Part shown: positions 7,844 through 15,681 of the stretch, one piece after another
Numbering within the stretch: the stretch's first letter is position 1
Layout of the letters: every line of letters begins with the position of its first letter
From: Proteobacteria bacterium UBA4656
GTDB taxonomy: Bacteria > Pseudomonadota > Gammaproteobacteria > Xanthomonadales > Ahniellaceae
DNA: 20,922 nt
Assembly (NCBI GenBank): GCA_002405525.1
Contig: DHLY01000169.1
Location: 2,361 to 23,282, forward strand
Direction of reading: 5' to 3'
The notes under the pieces: model-generated
Seen by the model: only the letters and a program-made list of their open reading frames with translations
The model's database searches: none
Told to the model about the DNA's origin: nothing
Program-made: the position numbers and the translations under genes

Positions 7844-8524
7844 TCAGAACGGCTTGGTTGCGCCGAGGAAGCCCACCGACGCGATGCCGATCCAGTATAC
7901 GTAGGCCAGCCCGCGGCCGGTGCGGATCGAGCGCTCCAGCGTGGCCTCCACCGCCGCGTCCGGCCCTGCGGCAAGGCGCCGGAACATCGCGGTCCACTCG
8001 CGCATGATGAAGCGCAGTTTCAGGCCGATCACCAGCAGCAGCGCATAGATCCCGACTTTGGCCGCGAACCAGCGCAGGCCCGGGTCGCCCTTGAACGGCC
8101 CATGCCCGAGCAGCGAGGACACGGCGGCCAGCAGCAGCAGCGGGATCAGCACGAAGCGCACGGCCTCGTCGATCCGGGTCAGCCGGATCCCGGTGTCGGT
8201 CTCGCGGAAGAAGAATGCCGCCCAGCACAGCGACAGCCAGGCGAGCGCGAGCGTCCAGTTGAGCACCAGCCAGCCGCCGCCGTGTGGATTGACGGTCCAC
8301 AAATGGCCCATGTGGATGCCCAGCGGCAGCAGCAGGATGATGCCGCTGCGCGCGAGGATGTCGATCCGGTAGGCGGTCTCCATGTGCCGCCGGCGCTCGT
8401 CCAGCGGCAGTTTGCGGTTGACCACGTTGTACGAGGTCTGGAACACGCCCCACTCTCCGCCCAGCCAGTAGACCATGGCGAGGATGTGCAGCCAGCGCAG
8501 CACGTTGAGTTCCGAAACGTCCAT
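7844..8524 (-). CDS. CopD-like multi-pass inner-membrane protein
   Basis: A 226-residue protein with five to six membrane segments: ~8-28, 55-75, 84-103, 121-142, 150-170 and 204-222. The opening NVLRWLHILAMVYWLGGEWG and a second-helix LPLGIHMGHLW resemble the CopD/DUF2269-type fold, in which histidines face the membrane (His13, His47, His71, His74 here). Family members have been linked to copper or haem handling, but no copper gene is nearby, so a metal role is inference only. The start is supported by GGAG 6 nt upstream. It is followed by the EF-hand gene about 120 bp downstream. Confidence 0.75.
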   Translation of the reverse strand: MDVSELNVLRWLHILAMVYWLGGEWGVFQTSYNVVNRKLPLDERRRHMETAYRIDILARSGIILLLPLGIHMGHLWTVNPHGGGWLVLNWTLALAWLSLCWAAFFFRETDTGIRLTRIDEAVRFVLIPLLLLAAVSSLLGHGPFKGDPGLRWFAAKVGIYALLLVIGLKLRFIMREWTAMFRRLAAGPDAAVEATLERSIRTGRGLAYVYWIGIASVGFLGATKPF

Positions 8525-8589
8525 GCGCGGCTCCGCGGAGGGGACCAGGGCTGGTCGGCGCGGTCATTGGTCCGGACAACTTCGATCCC

Positions 8590-8595
8590 TGTCAA
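8590..8595 (-). promoter_or_regulatory. Candidate -35 box for the CopD-like gene
   Basis: The minus strand reads TTGACA here, a perfect consensus -35, 66 nt before the CopD-like start. A weak -10 (GACCAA or CAATGA) follows at 17-20 nt. The rest of the 261-bp gap 8525-8785 shows nothing else I can name. Confidence 0.25.
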
Positions 8596-8785
8596 GTCGC
8601 AGCGCCGCGGCCGGGGCGGCTTCGTGCGGCGGCACCGCGGGCCCGGAGCGTGCGCGAGTCCGCATGTTCCGCCCGTGGCGGGGCCGGCGCAGGCCCGGAC
8701 CGGTTCGCGCGCATCCGGCCGTGGTGCGTCCGACGGAAGCGTGGGTCGGCCGCCACCCGGCGGCGAGCCGGTCCCGCGCAGCCGC

Positions 8786-10087
8786 TCAGCGGCCGGTGCG
8801 GGCGCGCAGCAGTATGAACTCGGTGTCGTCCGCGCGGTGCAGGAAGCGACCGGCCGAGAACGGCAGGTTGTTGTCGTTGGCCAGCAGCAGGCGGCCGTCG
8901 CCGAGCACCGCCAGCGCTTCCGGGGTCGCGAACGGCAGCCCGAAGCGGCCCGCCGCGAGCGCGCTGTCGCCGCGCTGACGCGCCACGCCGCGCGGGTCGG
9001 CGAGGTCGAGCAGGTCCTGTGCGCCGACGCGGCGCCCCTCCGGACCCTCGAACCGCAGACGCACCAGGGCCCGATGGCGCGCCGGCGTGGCAAAGCATCC
9101 GGGCGGCGGTCGGCCGTCGCCGCAGGCCAGTCCCGGATCGCCCTCGCCGCCGTCGCGTTCCAGCATCCAGGCGTCGCCGGCAGCGTCGAAGGCGAGGTCG
9201 CCGACCGACGTCGCGTCGGGGGCCAGCGGCACGCGGCGCGCTTCGCCGGTCCAGGATCCGGTCCGCGGGTCGAAGGCGAGCATGCGCAGCCAACCGCTTT
9301 CCGGCCGACCCTGAGCGTCGACCAGCGGTTTCTCCAGCAGCGCCCACAGGCGCGCCCCGCCGGGCTCGGCGGCCAGCGCCTCGAAACCGCCCGAGCGCTG
9401 CACCTGCGGCGGCGTGGCGGGGTCGGGTGCGTGGTGGTCGGGGCTGCGCAGCAGCGCGCCGTCGATCCGCGCCTCGAACCAGCCGCGCAGCACTCCGTTG
9501 CGGTCGAAGCGCAGCAGGTAGGGCCCGAACTCGTCGCCGATCCAGAATCCGCCGGCGTCGGCGACCAGGCTCTCCGGGTCGAGGTCGGCGCCGGTGAGGA
9601 AGCGTCGGCGGGTGCCTTCGTGGGTGATGCGGAACCCGATCACGGACTGTGGATCGCGCAGGAACAGCGTGGCTTCGCGGCGCACCTCGCCGCGCGCGAA
9701 ATCGATCCGCAGGCGATGCAGCATCAGCATCGCATCCGGGCTGTTGCGCCGGGTGCCGAAACCATTGTCCGACAGCGCCCACCAGCGGCCGCGGCCGGCA
9801 TCGGCGATGGCGGAGATGCCCTGCAGCGGTTGGCCGCGGAACGGCAGCGCAAGCCCGGTGGGGCGACCTTCCGGCGCGGGGCCGGTGGTCGCCGGCGCGC
9901 CGCCCTGGTGGTCGTTGCGCAGGTTGCCGGGGCCGGTGTACTTGCCGGACAGTCGGAAGTCCGCCGGTGCGCCGCACGGCGGCGGCACGAAGGTCGCTGC
10001 CGGCAGCACGGACTGGGCTTCGACTTCGAAACCGTCCGCTCCGGCGGCCCCGGCGGCGAGCAGCAGGCAAGGCAGCAGTCGGTGCAT
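8786..10087 (-). CDS. Secreted esterase-like phytase-family protein
   Basis: A 433-residue exported protein. Residues 1-17 are a signal peptide (MHRLLPCLLLAAGAAGA). The mature part matches the 'esterase-like activity of phytase' family (PF13449), a beta-propeller fold: LQGISAIADAGRGRWWALSDNGFG, then a LTGADLDPESLVADAGGFWIGDEFGPYL unit, FEALAAEPGGARLWALLEKPL, and a late PEALAVLGDGRLLLANDNN blade. The acidic clusters (DNG, GDEFGP) are typical and probably bind metal or substrate; the true substrate of this family is not settled. Cys50, Cys329 and Cys338 may form a disulfide. The start at 10087 is chosen for the signal peptide; an in-frame ATG at 10123 would add 12 residues. No partner gene is obvious. 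Confidence 0.88.
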   Translation of the reverse strand: MHRLLPCLLLAAGAAGADGFEVEAQSVLPAATFVPPPCGAPADFRLSGKYTGPGNLRNDHQGGAPATTGPAPEGRPTGLALPFRGQPLQGISAIADAGRGRWWALSDNGFGTRRNSPDAMLMLHRLRIDFARGEVRREATLFLRDPQSVIGFRITHEGTRRRFLTGADLDPESLVADAGGFWIGDEFGPYLLRFDRNGVLRGWFEARIDGALLRSPDHHAPDPATPPQVQRSGGFEALAAEPGGARLWALLEKPLVDAQGRPESGWLRMLAFDPRTGSWTGEARRVPLAPDATSVGDLAFDAAGDAWMLERDGGEGDPGLACGDGRPPPGCFATPARHRALVRLRFEGPEGRRVGAQDLLDLADPRGVARQRGDSALAAGRFGLPFATPEALAVLGDGRLLLANDNNLPFSAGRFLHRADDTEFILLRARTGR

Positions 10088-10253
10088 GAGCGGCCCCGGA
10101 CGCGGAGCCCCGGATTGCAGCATGCGCCGGCTCGCCGCGCCAGGTCACGCGCGACGGCGGAGCCGCTGTGGAAGCAACGCAGGTGCGGGCGCTTGGCCGG
10201 AGGGTCCGCGACGGCGAAGCTGTTCCGCCGGTCCGCTCAGAGCCTCCCGCAAA

Positions 10254-10273
10254 TCATGCAGTGGCGTGCATGA
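10254..10273. repeat. Inverted repeat (7-bp arms)
   Basis: TCATGCA (10254-10260), GTGGCG loop, TGCATGA (10267-10273). It lies between the winged-helix gene and the phytase-family gene, 25 bp from a longer palindrome. Function unknown. Confidence 0.55.
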
Positions 10274-10298
10274 CTCGCGCACGGGCCATCCATGGCGT

Positions 10299-10332
10299 GC
10301 CTGAGAGGCTGTCATTTCACAGCCTCTCAGGC
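10299..10332. terminator. Perfect 14-bp stem-loop at the end of the winged-helix gene
   Basis: GCCTGAGAGGCTGT (10299-10312) and ACAGCCTCTCAGGC (10319-10332) pair over all 14 bp around the six-base loop CATTTC. The right arm contains the TGA stop (10327-10329, minus strand) of the winged-helix frame. The stem is strong enough to terminate or protect the transcript, but no T-run follows on the minus strand. The GAGAG core and six-base loop are shared with the hairpin at 16388, so this may be a dispersed palindrome instead of a dedicated terminator. Confidence 0.6.
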
Positions 10333-11011
10333 CGCGCGGCGACGCAGCGGCGGCAGGGTGGCGGCGAGTTCGGGCGGCCAGCCGCGACGCAGGCGCTGGC
10401 ACACCGTCGCCGCGCTGGGCCGTTCGGCATCGTGCGTCGGCATCCATTCCTTCAGGAACAGCGGGGCCGCGGGCTCGCGCGGGATCGCCGGCCGGAAGCC
10501 AGCGTCGATGAGGTCGCGCGGGCGCAGCGGCGCCGCGGCAGCGTGCGACAAGCCCGGCAGCGCATAGCGCACCTGGCCGTCCGGCGCCGGCACCCGGCGC
10601 AGACGGCCGCGCCGCGCCAGCATGCACAGGGTGGCGGAAACCCGCGACGCCGAGCGCGCATCGTCCGGCAGCCCGGCCAGCAGAACGACTTCGGCGGCGC
10701 GCAGTGCGCGCCCGCTGTCGCGACAGTACCTCGAGCACCCGCGCGGTCAGCGTGTGCGCCGCGACAGCCGGTGCGGGCCGGGGCGCGGCGGCGGACGCCT
10801 GCCTCGTATGCGGCGCGGCACAGGCATAGCGCAGGTGGCCGGGTCCTTCATGCCGGCGCTTCAAGCGGCCGGCGCGGACCAGCAACCGCACCGCGCGCTC
10901 GGTGTCGGCGATGGGAAGGCCGACCGCGGCCGCGATCTGCGGCAAGTCGAGACCATCCGGCCGGGCTTCGATTTGCAGCAGCATCCGGCGCAACAGGGCA
11001 CTGTCCTTCAT
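10327..11011 (-). pseudogene. Tandem winged-helix protein gene with an apparent frameshift
   Basis: The ATG at 11011 has GGAG 5 nt upstream. It opens a winged-helix domain: MKDSALLRRMLLQIEARPDG, a LDLPQIAAAVGLP helix, and the wing GRLKRRHEGPGHLRYACA. After an Ala/Pro linker the frame reads LTARVLEVLSR, then loses all similarity and continues as Arg-rich shadow sequence to a stop at 10145. In the next frame, from about 10719, reading continues DSGRALRAAEVVLLAGLP, then ARRGRLRRVPAPDGQVRYAL, a second winged-helix copy matching the first (GRLRRV..QVRYAL against GRLKRR..HLRYAC). It runs on to a stop at 10327. The span is 685 nt, one base more than a whole number of codons, so one inserted base (or two lost) near 10715-10725 explains it. 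Intact, it would be ~227 aa, probably a DNA-binding protein. Sequencing error, a recent mutation or programmed shifting cannot be told apart here. Confidence 0.65.
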
Positions 11012-11377
11012 TGTCGCTCCGGGTTGGTGTGGGGGACCGTGCATCCCTGCCGTCGCCATCGCGGAGCGGGGACGACCGCGGCGTGCCAGCGCCGCCTCGG
11101 CGGTCGACGGCCTCGATACGTTGACGTTGGAGGACACTCGATCCCCCAGCGGGCGTCGCGCGCGGCCCCATCGCCGGTCAGGAACCTCAACCCGCGGCCT
11201 CGCTGCGGTCACGACGGACCGGGCGGCTGCGGGCCCGTACCGCGTGGCATCGCTGCAGGCCTCGGCGCGGCAGACAGGACAGCTGCGCCCGTCGCGTCGC
11301 GCCGCGGCAGGCCGACGCGCGCCACCGCGCGCGCCGCAGGGCCCCGGGACGGCCCGGCGTGCGATCCGCGCGCTCGG
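11012..11377. other. Non-coding gap between transglutaminase-like and winged-helix genes
   Basis: 366 bp separating two minus-strand genes. Apart from the GGAG ribosome-binding site just before the winged-helix start, I see no convincing gene, terminator or promoter. Open frames here are Arg-rich, lack conserved motifs and look like GC artefacts. Confidence 0.5.
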
Positions 11378-12724
11378 CTACTCTGACTCCCGCCACTCGA
11401 AGCGGTAGCGCCATCGGTCGAAGTACAGATTCCCGCCGTCCCACTCGACCTCGCCGCGCTGGGCGTCCACAGGTTCGGAGCGGGCGTGCCGCTTGGGCGG
11501 GCTGAAGGGCTGGCCCCAGTCCTCGTTGAAGGCGATCCGGTAGCCGTCGACGGCACCGAAATAGAAACCGCGCAGCGCGGGATCGTCGCTGGCCAGCAGG
11601 CCGTGGGTGGGGTCCATCGGCACCCAGCCCCAGGGCGCGATGTACGCCTCGAGCCAGTCATGCATGGTGTCGAAGTCGGTGGGCGACAACTGCCAGCCGG
11701 ACTGCCAGCGCGCCGGGATGCCGTTCAGGCGCAGGGCCGTGATCAGCCACATCGCCTTTTCGCCACAATCGGCCGAGCGCGCGCGCAGCGCGTGCAGGCC
11801 GAGGTCGTCGATGGTCGAGTATTCGCGCGCCACCGCCCACGGCTTGGCCGCCACCGCCTCGAACAGGCGCCGCGCGACGTCGACCGGATTGCGCGCGGCG
11901 CCGACCACCGACGTCGACCAGGCATGCATCGCCGGCGAGAAGCGCACGTGCGGTGCCCGCTCGCCCAGTTGCGCGGACAGCCGCTCGCGTTCGGCCGCAT
12001 CGAGCGGCCGCGCGAGCGTGGGGTCGAGCCGCGCGATCCGCGCGCGCGTGGTGAGCGCATAGGTGATCGACGCGCGCGTCGGCTCGCCGGAGCGCGCGAT
12101 CGCCTCCAGGTAGGCGCCGCGCTGCAGGTCGTCGCTCGGCGCGACGCGCGCGGGGGGTGTGGATGCCTCGAGGACGATCGCTTCCTGCACGCCCGCGATC
12201 GCGCGCGGGAAGGGAATCCAGATTCGCAGCGTGGCGCCGTCGGGCACCGCGTCCGGCTCGACCTCGACCGTGTGGGTGACGCGGAAGCGGCGCGGGTCGA
12301 TGCGCGCGATCGCCAGCGGGTCGTCGCCGCGCGCCGCCGCGGCGTCGGACACCCAGCGCGCATGCAGCGGATGGGCCCGGTACAGCGGCCCGTCGTCCGG
12401 CGCCGGTGGCGGCACCGCGCGCGCTGCCGCGGCCGGTTCCAGCAGCAGCAGGTTGCGCACTGCGCTGCCGAACCAGCGCCGCTCGTCGCCGATCACCATC
12501 GATTGCAGCGCGCCGCTGGCGGTCCAGCGGTCGATGTCGCCGTCGTCGGCATCGGGGATGCGCTGCCGCAGGCGATCGGCCAGTGCGGCGCGATCGTGCG
12601 GGAAATCCAGCGCGACCCGGCGCTGCCGCTCGGGCGCGGGGACCTGCAGCGGATCGGCGCCGGCGGCAGCGGCCAGCGCGAGCAGCGGGACGGCGAGCCA
12701 GCGCGTCACGAAGCCGGAATGCAT
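11378..12724 (-). CDS. Secreted transglutaminase-like (papain-fold) protein
   Basis: A 448-residue exported protein. Residues 1-23 are a signal peptide (ending AAAAGADP). The C-terminal half is a transglutaminase-like domain with an intact papain-type triad: Cys320 (ADCGEKAMWLITALRLNGIP), His355 (MHDWLEAY) and Asp371 (MDPTHG). Residues ~145-225 look like a beta-rich domain before it. Members act as peptidases, amidases or crosslinkers of periplasmic or surface proteins. The N-terminal helical part (residues 30-130) I do not recognise. The ATG at 12724 directly abuts a REP-like sequence and has no ribosome-binding site, so the start is uncertain; a GTG five codons in is the alternative. Confidence 0.87.
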   Translation of the reverse strand: MHSGFVTRWLAVPLLALAAAAGADPLQVPAPERQRRVALDFPHDRAALADRLRQRIPDADDGDIDRWTASGALQSMVIGDERRWFGSAVRNLLLLEPAAAARAVPPPAPDDGPLYRAHPLHARWVSDAAAARGDDPLAIARIDPRRFRVTHTVEVEPDAVPDGATLRIWIPFPRAIAGVQEAIVLEASTPPARVAPSDDLQRGAYLEAIARSGEPTRASITYALTTRARIARLDPTLARPLDAAERERLSAQLGERAPHVRFSPAMHAWSTSVVGAARNPVDVARRLFEAVAAKPWAVAREYSTIDDLGLHALRARSADCGEKAMWLITALRLNGIPARWQSGWQLSPTDFDTMHDWLEAYIAPWGWVPMDPTHGLLASDDPALRGFYFGAVDGYRIAFNEDWGQPFSPPKRHARSEPVDAQRGEVEWDGGNLYFDRWRYRFEWRESE

Positions 12725-12778
12725 GGGGTCAGGTTCACTTTCGTGTCGTCACGCTGGCGTTACCGCGGGAAATGAACC
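12725..12778. repeat. Degenerate REP-like palindrome upstream of the transglutaminase-like gene
   Basis: GGGGTCAGGTTCACTTTC (12725-12742) is the form of one arm of the GGGTCAG..TTCACTTT palindromes common in gamma- and betaproteobacterial intergenic DNA, often tied to REP-associated transposases. The expected opposite arm is only partly kept: GGGAAATGAACC at 12767-12778. It occupies most of the 68 bp between the SnoaL-like and transglutaminase-like genes. Family assignment is from memory. Confidence 0.5.
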
Positions 12779-12792
12779 GGGTTGCCCGGTCG

Positions 12793-13182
12793 CTATCGAA
12801 GCGCGTGCTGGATCACGGCGGTGTCGATGTGCTGCCTGAAGGAGCGGATGCGGCCTGCGTCGAACTTCCAGACGTGCGCGAACGGCGCCTTGACGCTCTT
12901 CCCTGTCGCCCGGTAGGTCCCGCTGCATTCGCCGAGGGCGACCACGGTCTCGTTGTCGGCGACGAGTTCGTGCAGCGCGACGGCGAAACCGTCCCAGTCG
13001 AAGCCGAGTTTCGCGAAGACGTTCTGCACGACGGCGACCGGCCCGACAAAGGTGCCGGCGTAGGGAAAGCCTTCCGCTTCGGTCCAGGTGATGTCCGGCG
13101 AAAAGGAAGAGAGCACGGTCAGGATGTCGCCGCGCGCGAATGCCGCATAGAGATTGGCGATGGTGTCCGCATGTCCAGCCAT
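12793..13182 (-). CDS. SnoaL-like (NTF2-fold) protein
   Basis: A 129-residue protein of the SnoaL/nuclear transport factor 2 superfamily. It has the helical opening ADTIANLYAAFARGDILTVLSSF, then DITWTEAEGFPYAGTFVG, and a long curved sheet carrying VVALGECSGTYRATGKSV and PFAHVWKFDAGRIRSFRQH. The fold forms a small-molecule pocket and often catalyses hydration, isomerisation or ring closure, but many copies are uncharacterised. The second of two closely spaced ATGs (13182) is the start, because GGGAGG lies exactly 6 nt before it and directly abuts the first. It lies 108 bp downstream of the EF-G-like gene on the same strand; no functional link is evident. Confidence 0.85.
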   Translation of the reverse strand: MAGHADTIANLYAAFARGDILTVLSSFSPDITWTEAEGFPYAGTFVGPVAVVQNVFAKLGFDWDGFAVALHELVADNETVVALGECSGTYRATGKSVKAPFAHVWKFDAGRIRSFRQHIDTAVIQHALR

Positions 13183-13188
13183 GATCAT

Positions 13189-13194
13189 CCTCCC
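13189..13194 (-). promoter_or_regulatory. Ribosome-binding site fixing the SnoaL-like start
   Basis: GGGAGG on the minus strand, followed by ATGATC and then the ATG at 13182. The 6-nt spacing favours the second ATG; the first ATG (13188) directly follows the site with no spacer. Confidence 0.75.
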
Positions 13195-13290
13195 GTCAGA
13201 GTGTTTCCGGTTCCGCGCGGCACCGGGGTCGGTCGCGATCCGCGGCGCCGGCCGCGACACGGCGCGCCACGATCCGACGATGCAGCGGTG

Positions 13291-15342
13291 CTACTCATCC
13301 TCCACGCGCGGCCTGAACGCATCCACAAGATGCTTCTGCACCTGCGGCGGCACCGCCTCGTGGTGCGAGAACTCGATCGCATATCGCCCGCGACCGCCCG
13401 AGATCGCCTTCAACTCGTTCGAATAGCCCCCGATTTCCGCCAGCGGCACCTGGGCCTTGACCACGATTTCGCCGCCGCGCACCGAATCCGTGCCGTTGAT
13501 GCGGGCGCGTTTGGACGCCAGCCCGCCGGTGACGTCGCCCATGTGGGCGGCGGGGATGGTGACGTCGAGGTTGACGATGGGTTCGAGGATCAGGGGGCGC
13601 GCCTTCGCGATCGCATCCATGAACGCGCGCTTGCCGGCGCTGATGAAGGCGACTTCCTTGGAGTCCACCGGGTGGTACTTGCCGTCGTAGACGATGACGC
13701 GCACATCCTGCAGGGCGTAGCCCGCCACCGCGCCGTGTTCGAGCACCATGCGCACGCCTTTTTCGACCGCGGGGATGAACTGGTGCGGAATGGTGCCGCC
13801 CTTGACCTCGTCGACGAACTCGAAGCCGGCGCCGCGCGGCAGTGGTTCGATGCGGAGGAAGACTTCTCCGAATTGCCCTGCGCCACCGGTCTGCTTCTTG
13901 TGCCGGTGGTGGCCGTCGGCCCGTGCGCTGATCGTCTCGCGATAGGCGATCTTGGGCGGGTGGGTCCTGACCTCGACCTGGTAGCGCTCCTTCATGCGTT
14001 CCAGCATCACGCGCAGATGGAGTTCCCCGAGGCCGCGGACGACGGTCTGGTTGAGCTCCTTCTCGTGCTCGATGCGGAAGCAGGGGTCCTCTTCGGCCAG
14101 CTTGTGCAGGGCGGTGGTCAGTTTCTGCTCCTGGCCGCGGGCGGCGGGCTCGATGGCGAGCCCGAACATCGGCTGCGGGAAGTCGATGGGCTTGAGGTGG
14201 ATCTGGTCCTCGTCGTGGCTGTCGTGCAGCACGGCGTCGAAGTGGATGTCGTCGATCTTGGCCACCGCGGCGATGTCGCCGGGCACGGCGTCGTCGATCT
14301 CGACGTGGTCCTTGCCCTTGAGCTTGAACAAGTGCCCGACCCGGAACGGCTTCTTGCCATCGTCGACGAACAACTGCGTGTCGCGCCGGACCGTACCCTG
14401 GTAGACGCGGAACACGCTCAACTTGCCGACGAAGGGATCATTGATGATCTTGAACACGTCGGCGACGACGTGGGCACCCGGCTCGGGCTTCGTTTCGAAG
14501 GGCGCGGCGTCCGGGCCGGTGCCCTTGACGAACAGCGGAGGATTCGCCTCTGCGGGCGAGGGCATCAGCTGCTCGAACAGGTCGAGCAGCGCCTTGACCC
14601 CGGCGCCGCTGCGCGCGCTGACGAAGCAGATCGGCACCAGGTGGCCCTCGCGCAGGCACTGCTCGAAGGCGTCGTGCAACTGCTTTCCGGACAGGCCCTT
14701 TTCGCCTTCGTCCAGGTAGCGGCCCATCACGTCCTCGTTGATCTCCACCACCTGGTCGATGATGCGCTGGTGGGCGTCGGCCACGCTGCCGAAGTCGCTT
14801 TCGCCGGTCGGGCTGAAGAAGCAGTCGACCACGCCTGCGCGGCCCTTCGCCGGAAGGTTGAGCGGCAGGCACTCCGGACCGAAGGCCTCGCGCAGCTGTT
14901 CGACCAGCAGTTCGAGGTCGGCGTCGGCGGCGTCCATCCGGTTGACCACCAGCAGGCGGCACAGCCGGCGCGCCCTGGCGTGTTCCATCATGCGGGTGGT
15001 GCCGTGTTCGACGCCGCGCACCGCATCGACCACCACCGCACAGGTTTCGACCACCGCCAGTGCGCTCAAGGTCGGGCCGCGGAAGTCGGCATAGCCCGGG
15101 GTGTCGACGAGGTTGACGTGGATGCCACCGTGGTCGATGGCGGCGATGCTGGTGTGGATGGAGTGGCCGCGCGCCTTCTCCATCGGATCGTGGTCGGAGA
15201 CGGTGTTGCCCTTCTCGACCGTACCCGCTGCCTGGATTGCGCCGCCGGCGTGCAGCAACGCTTCGAACAGCGTGGTCTTGCCGCTGCCTGCGTGGCCCGC
15301 GAGGACGATGTTGCGGATCTGGTCGGTGCCATAGGCAGGCAT
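13291..15342 (-). CDS. Elongation factor G-like GTPase (EF-G2 / FusA2 type)
   Basis: A 683-residue translational GTPase with the full EF-G domain plan: G domain (1-~260), domain II (~280-370, VADVFKIINDPFVGKLSVFRVYQG), domain III (QKLTTALHKLAEEDPCF), domain IV and a C-terminal V-like region. P-loop GHAGSGKTT is at 16-24, HTS near 63-65, DTPGYADF at 80-87 and NRMD at 134-137. It differs from housekeeping EF-G. The catalytic histidine of DTPGH is Tyr84, and the guanine motif NKxD is NRMD. Both changes suggest the EF-G2 subfamily, in which slow or ribosome-independent GTP turnover is known or suspected. GGGGAG 6 nt before the ATG is a good ribosome-binding site. No rpsL/rpsG/tuf neighbours, so it is not the main fusA. 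Confidence 0.9.
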   Translation of the reverse strand: MPAYGTDQIRNIVLAGHAGSGKTTLFEALLHAGGAIQAAGTVEKGNTVSDHDPMEKARGHSIHTSIAAIDHGGIHVNLVDTPGYADFRGPTLSALAVVETCAVVVDAVRGVEHGTTRMMEHARARRLCRLLVVNRMDAADADLELLVEQLREAFGPECLPLNLPAKGRAGVVDCFFSPTGESDFGSVADAHQRIIDQVVEINEDVMGRYLDEGEKGLSGKQLHDAFEQCLREGHLVPICFVSARSGAGVKALLDLFEQLMPSPAEANPPLFVKGTGPDAAPFETKPEPGAHVVADVFKIINDPFVGKLSVFRVYQGTVRRDTQLFVDDGKKPFRVGHLFKLKGKDHVEIDDAVPGDIAAVAKIDDIHFDAVLHDSHDEDQIHLKPIDFPQPMFGLAIEPAARGQEQKLTTALHKLAEEDPCFRIEHEKELNQTVVRGLGELHLRVMLERMKERYQVEVRTHPPKIAYRETISARADGHHRHKKQTGGAGQFGEVFLRIEPLPRGAGFEFVDEVKGGTIPHQFIPAVEKGVRMVLEHGAVAGYALQDVRVIVYDGKYHPVDSKEVAFISAGKRAFMDAIAKARPLILEPIVNLDVTIPAAHMGDVTGGLASKRARINGTDSVRGGEIVVKAQVPLAEIGGYSNELKAISGGRGRYAIEFSHHEAVPPQVQKHLVDAFRPRVEDE

Positions 15343-15681
15343 ATGCGTCTCCCCTTCCGAATCGTGGCGGTGGGGACCCGTCGCTGCCCGGGTCGCGCAG
15401 CGACTGGCCGGTAGCGCTACCTTCCCGCCGGGGCGGAGGTATCGTCAAGCGTCGCGGCGGTCGGCTGTCCGGCCGCCTCTCCCCCGGCCCCCGTACGGCA
15501 ACGGCGGCGGGGCGCGCGGGTGCCTTGCCTTTCGAGCCGCGGGTGAGCGGGGGTCGTGCGGGCGAGGGAGCGTCACCCTGCGGTGGTCGGCGCGGATGGC
15601 GCGGGGCGCTGCCCGGAGCCGGCAACGGGCTCGCGCGGCGCGGTCGCGCGAGCCGCAACCCAACTGCGTCATGATCGGCGG
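15343..15681. other. Divergent intergenic region with one GC hairpin
   Basis: 339 bp between the divergent EF-G2-like and hydrolase genes, so both promoters should lie here. A 9-bp inverted repeat, GGCTCGCGC (15628-15636) with GCGCGAGCC (15646-15654), could be an operator or simply GC symmetry. No clear -35/-10 pair was seen for the GTPase gene. I see no coding sequence of its own. Confidence 0.4.
15670..15675 (+). promoter_or_regulatory. Candidate -10 box giving a leaderless hydrolase mRNA
   Basis: CATGAT lies exactly 6 nt before the hydrolase ATG, where a -10 would start transcription at or next to the A of the ATG. No good ribosome-binding site is present. The same CATGAT-N6-ATG layout precedes ppc. 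Confidence 0.35.

Noticed and set aside
7625..10273. An 882-codon plus-strand open frame
   Set aside because: Covers the opposite strand of the EF-hand, CopD-like and phytase-family genes, is Gln/Arg/His-rich and shows no start signal.
12406..15414. A 1002-codon open frame on the plus strand, antisense to the EF-G2-like gene
   Set aside because: Runs through parts of three well-supported minus-strand genes; composition is that of a reverse-complement shadow, with no recognisable domain.
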